A DNA stretch of 64,000 bases from Brevibacterium atlanticum. Its GTDB lineage: Bacteria; Actinomycetota; Actinomycetes; Actinomycetales; Brevibacteriaceae. The position numbers and the translations under genes were made by a program. Below are positions 62,316-64,000 of this stretch, one piece after another. The stretch covers positions 3,524,503 through 3,588,502 of the forward strand of contig NZ_CP050152.1 of NCBI RefSeq assembly GCF_011617245.1, written 5' to 3'. The stretch's first letter is position 1. Every line of letters begins with the position of its first letter. A model generated the notes under the pieces. That model was not told the DNA's origin. It was given only the letters and a program-made list of their open reading frames with translations, and did not search any database.

Positions 62316-64000
62316 TTCTGGTCCTCCAGTCCCTGTTCGTAGTCAGTGCGCAGCTCGGCGACCCAATCCTGTTCGGCGACCTCGGCGGGCGCGACATCCC
62401 AGAAGACGCCCGAACCCGGCAGGTCGACCAGCGGAATGGTCGGCACGACGATGGCGACGGGCCCGTGGACGTCGCGGGTCTCGTTGAGGGCGGAGCGGAC
62501 CTCCTCGGTGCTGGTGGCTCGGATGGTCGTGGCACCGAGTCCCGAAGCGATCTCGCCGAGGTCGACGTGGAGGTAGTCCCCCGAGAGTCGAGCGGCATCC
62601 TCGTCACCCCGGTATCGGAAGTCGTTGCCGAACTGCTCGCCGTACTTCATCATCTGCAGTCGGCGGATGACCTGGAAGCCGTGGTTCTCCGAGATCACGT
62701 AGGTGATGTCCAGGTGTTCCTGGGCGGCGGTGAGGATCTCCGTCGGGTTCATGAGGAATGTGCCATCTCCGATGAAGACCGAGACACGTCCTGTGCTCTC
62801 CGGATCGGCCAGTCGGACTCCGATGCCGGCGGGGATCTCATATCCCATGCAGGAGAATCCGAACTCGAGGTGGCAGCGACGGTCATCCGTGGCGTCCCAG
62901 ACCTTGAGCAGATCTCCCGGAGGGCCTCCGGCCGCGGCGATGAGGGTGTCCCCGGGTTGTGCGTGTTCCTGGAGCAGTCCGATGAGCTGCCCCTGGGTGA
63001 TGACGGCATCCGTGTCGGGGATGCCCAGTTCGGCATTCTCCGGAGCCTGCTTGTCGAAGTGTGTCTCGGGGTTGAGCGCCTTGTTTCGCTGTGGGGCCCA
63101 TTCGGCCTTCTCTGATGCGATCTCGCTCGTCCAACTGTCGGGCACCCTGTAGTCGGAGAGGCCCTGGCGGAGCGCCTCGATCCCGAGCTTCGCATCGGAG
63201 AGCACTGCGACGGCTCCCTGCTTGATCGCATCGAGTTCGGCGATGTTGATCGAGACGAAGCGCACATTCGGATTCTTGAACATCGTCTGCGATCCTGTGG
63301 CGAAGTCCGTCAGTCGCGTGCCGATGCTGACGATGACGTCGGCCTGTGCGACGAGGCGGTTCGTCGCGGGGTTGCCCTCGAGCCCGATGCCGCCGAGCAC
63401 CCAGTCTGCGTCGTTGAGGGCAGCGCCCTTGCCGCCGAACGTCTCAGCGACGGGGATTCCGGTGGCCTCGGCGAACGCGGCCAGAGCCTCACGAGCCACG
63501 GAGTAGTGGACTCCGCCTCCGGCGATGATGAGTGGTTTCTCGGCCGATCCGAGCACCTCGGCCGCCTCGGCGATGTCGTTCGGCTGGGGGATCGTGCGTC
63601 GGATCGTCCAGTCGCGGTCGCGGAACAGGCTGACCGGAAAGTCGAAGGCGTGCGACTGGATGTCCTGTGGCAGCGAGAGGACGACGGCACCGGTCTCGGC
63701 CGGATTGGCCAGTACGCGGAAGGCCTTGGGCAATGCGGTGATGAGCTGTTCGGGCCGCGTGATCCGGTCGAAGAACGCCGAGACCGGGCGGAAGGCGTCG
63801 TTGACTGTCAGGGACGGGTCCTGGGGATTCTCCAATTCCTGAAGCACCGGGCCCTGGCGCTTAGTCGCGTAGGTGTCGCCGGGCAGCAGGAACAGCGGGA
63901 GGCGGTTGATCGTCGCCAGCGCGGCCGCCGTGACGAGGTTCATCGCGCCGGGCCCGATGGATGCGGTGACGGCCAGCGTCTGCTTCCGATTGCTCGCCTT
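62303..64000 (-). CDS. iolD: IolD: trihydroxycyclohexane-1,2-dione hydrolase (5' end outside window)
   Basis: The frame is open through base 64000, so the start lies beyond the window; about 565 residues are present. It is a thiamine-diphosphate enzyme of the acetolactate synthase fold. FIGDGTFLMNPTEILTAAQE and the ISENHGFQVIRRLQM segment form the ThDP/Mg motif in the version typical of IolD, and GPGAMNLVTAA is the N-terminal-domain motif. IolD opens the cyclic dione to 5-deoxy-glucuronate. It is the first gene visible of the nine-gene cluster. Confidence 0.87.
   Translation of the reverse strand, partial: KASNRKQTLAVTASIGPGAMNLVTAAALATINRLPLFLLPGDTYATKRQGPVLQELENPQDPSLTVNDAFRPVSAFFDRITRPEQLITALPKAFRVLANPAETGAVVLSLPQDIQSHAFDFPVSLFRDRDWTIRRTIPQPNDIAEAAEVLGSAEKPLIIAGGGVHYSVAREALAAFAEATGIPVAETFGGKGAALNDADWVLGGIGLEGNPATNRLVAQADVIVSIGTRLTDFATGSQTMFKNPNVRFVSINIAELDAIKQGAVAVLSDAKLGIEALRQGLSDYRVPDSWTSEIASEKAEWAPQRNKALNPETHFDKQAPENAELGIPDTDAVITQGQLIGLLQEHAQPGDTLIAAAGGPPGDLLKVWDATDDRRCHLEFGFSCMGYEIPAGIGVRLADPESTGRVSVFIGDGTFLMNPTEILTAAQEHLDITYVISENHGFQVIRRLQMMKYGEQFGNDFRYRGDEDAARLSGDYLHVDLGEIASGLGATTIRATSTEEVRSALNETRDVHGPVAIVVPTIPLVDLPGSGVFWDVAPAEVAEQDWVAELRTDYEQGLEDQKWHI

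Overview
This is a 64 kb chromosomal stretch from a high-GC Gram-positive bacterium. Gene style points to an actinobacterium of the Micrococcales, most like Brevibacterium: ATGA/GTGA-coupled operons, several apparently leaderless genes with a TANNNT box 6-7 bases before the start, GntR/IclR/OmpR/LuxR regulators, a Cmx-type drug exporter and a QsuB-type fusion dehydratase. The genus is an inference. I saw no rRNA, tRNA, CRISPR array, phage genes or transposase. The window opens inside an epoxide hydrolase and closes inside iolD.

Layout. (1) 1-5.5 kb: mixed single genes (epoxide hydrolase, PspC, two GNATs, FAD monooxygenase, membrane glycosyltransferase). (2) 5.5-11.1 kb: a MurNAc/anhydro-MurNAc salvage operon (GntR regulator, anmK, sodium:solute symporter, murQ with a C-terminal frameshift, MurK-like kinase). 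(3) 11.1-13.5 kb: an Imm5-like protein and a Cmx-like exporter, bracketed by two pairs of a 66-68 nt palindromic repeat. (4) 13.5-16.8 kb: GntP permease, pterin dehydratase-VOC fusion, aldo/keto reductase. (5) 16.8-25.0 kb: a tightly coupled six-gene operon (three glycosyltransferases, an ABC exporter, two APH-fold kinases) with no product I recognise. Next to it (25.0-28.6 kb) lie an OmpR/histidine-kinase pair, a membrane protein with a poly-Asp tail, and a divergent DedA protein.

(6) 28.6-34.2 kb: quinate/shikimate catabolism towards protocatechuate (qsuD, qsuC, IclR regulator, transporter, qsuB fusion) around a perfect divergent operator. (7) 34.2-53.6 kb: mostly housekeeping and accessory genes: gap, GlxA-type regulator, AhpD-like protein, NylB-like hydrolase, SRPBCC protein, a LuxR/histidine-kinase/MMPL efflux module, pncA, GrpB, DoxX, a CPBP protease, an APC permease, GNAT and an E. 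coli-type argG. (8) 53.8-64 kb: a nine-gene minus-strand cyclitol (inositol) catabolic cluster with two xylose-isomerase-like barrels, three Gfo/Idh/MocA dehydrogenases, a 2-hydroxyacid dehydrogenase, an HpcH aldolase, a sugar porter and IolD.

Across the whole window one short motif, CCTCGGCG and its complement, recurs roughly eighty times by eye, in all reading frames and between genes. That is about eight times the rate base composition predicts, and it is the most general unexplained signal here.
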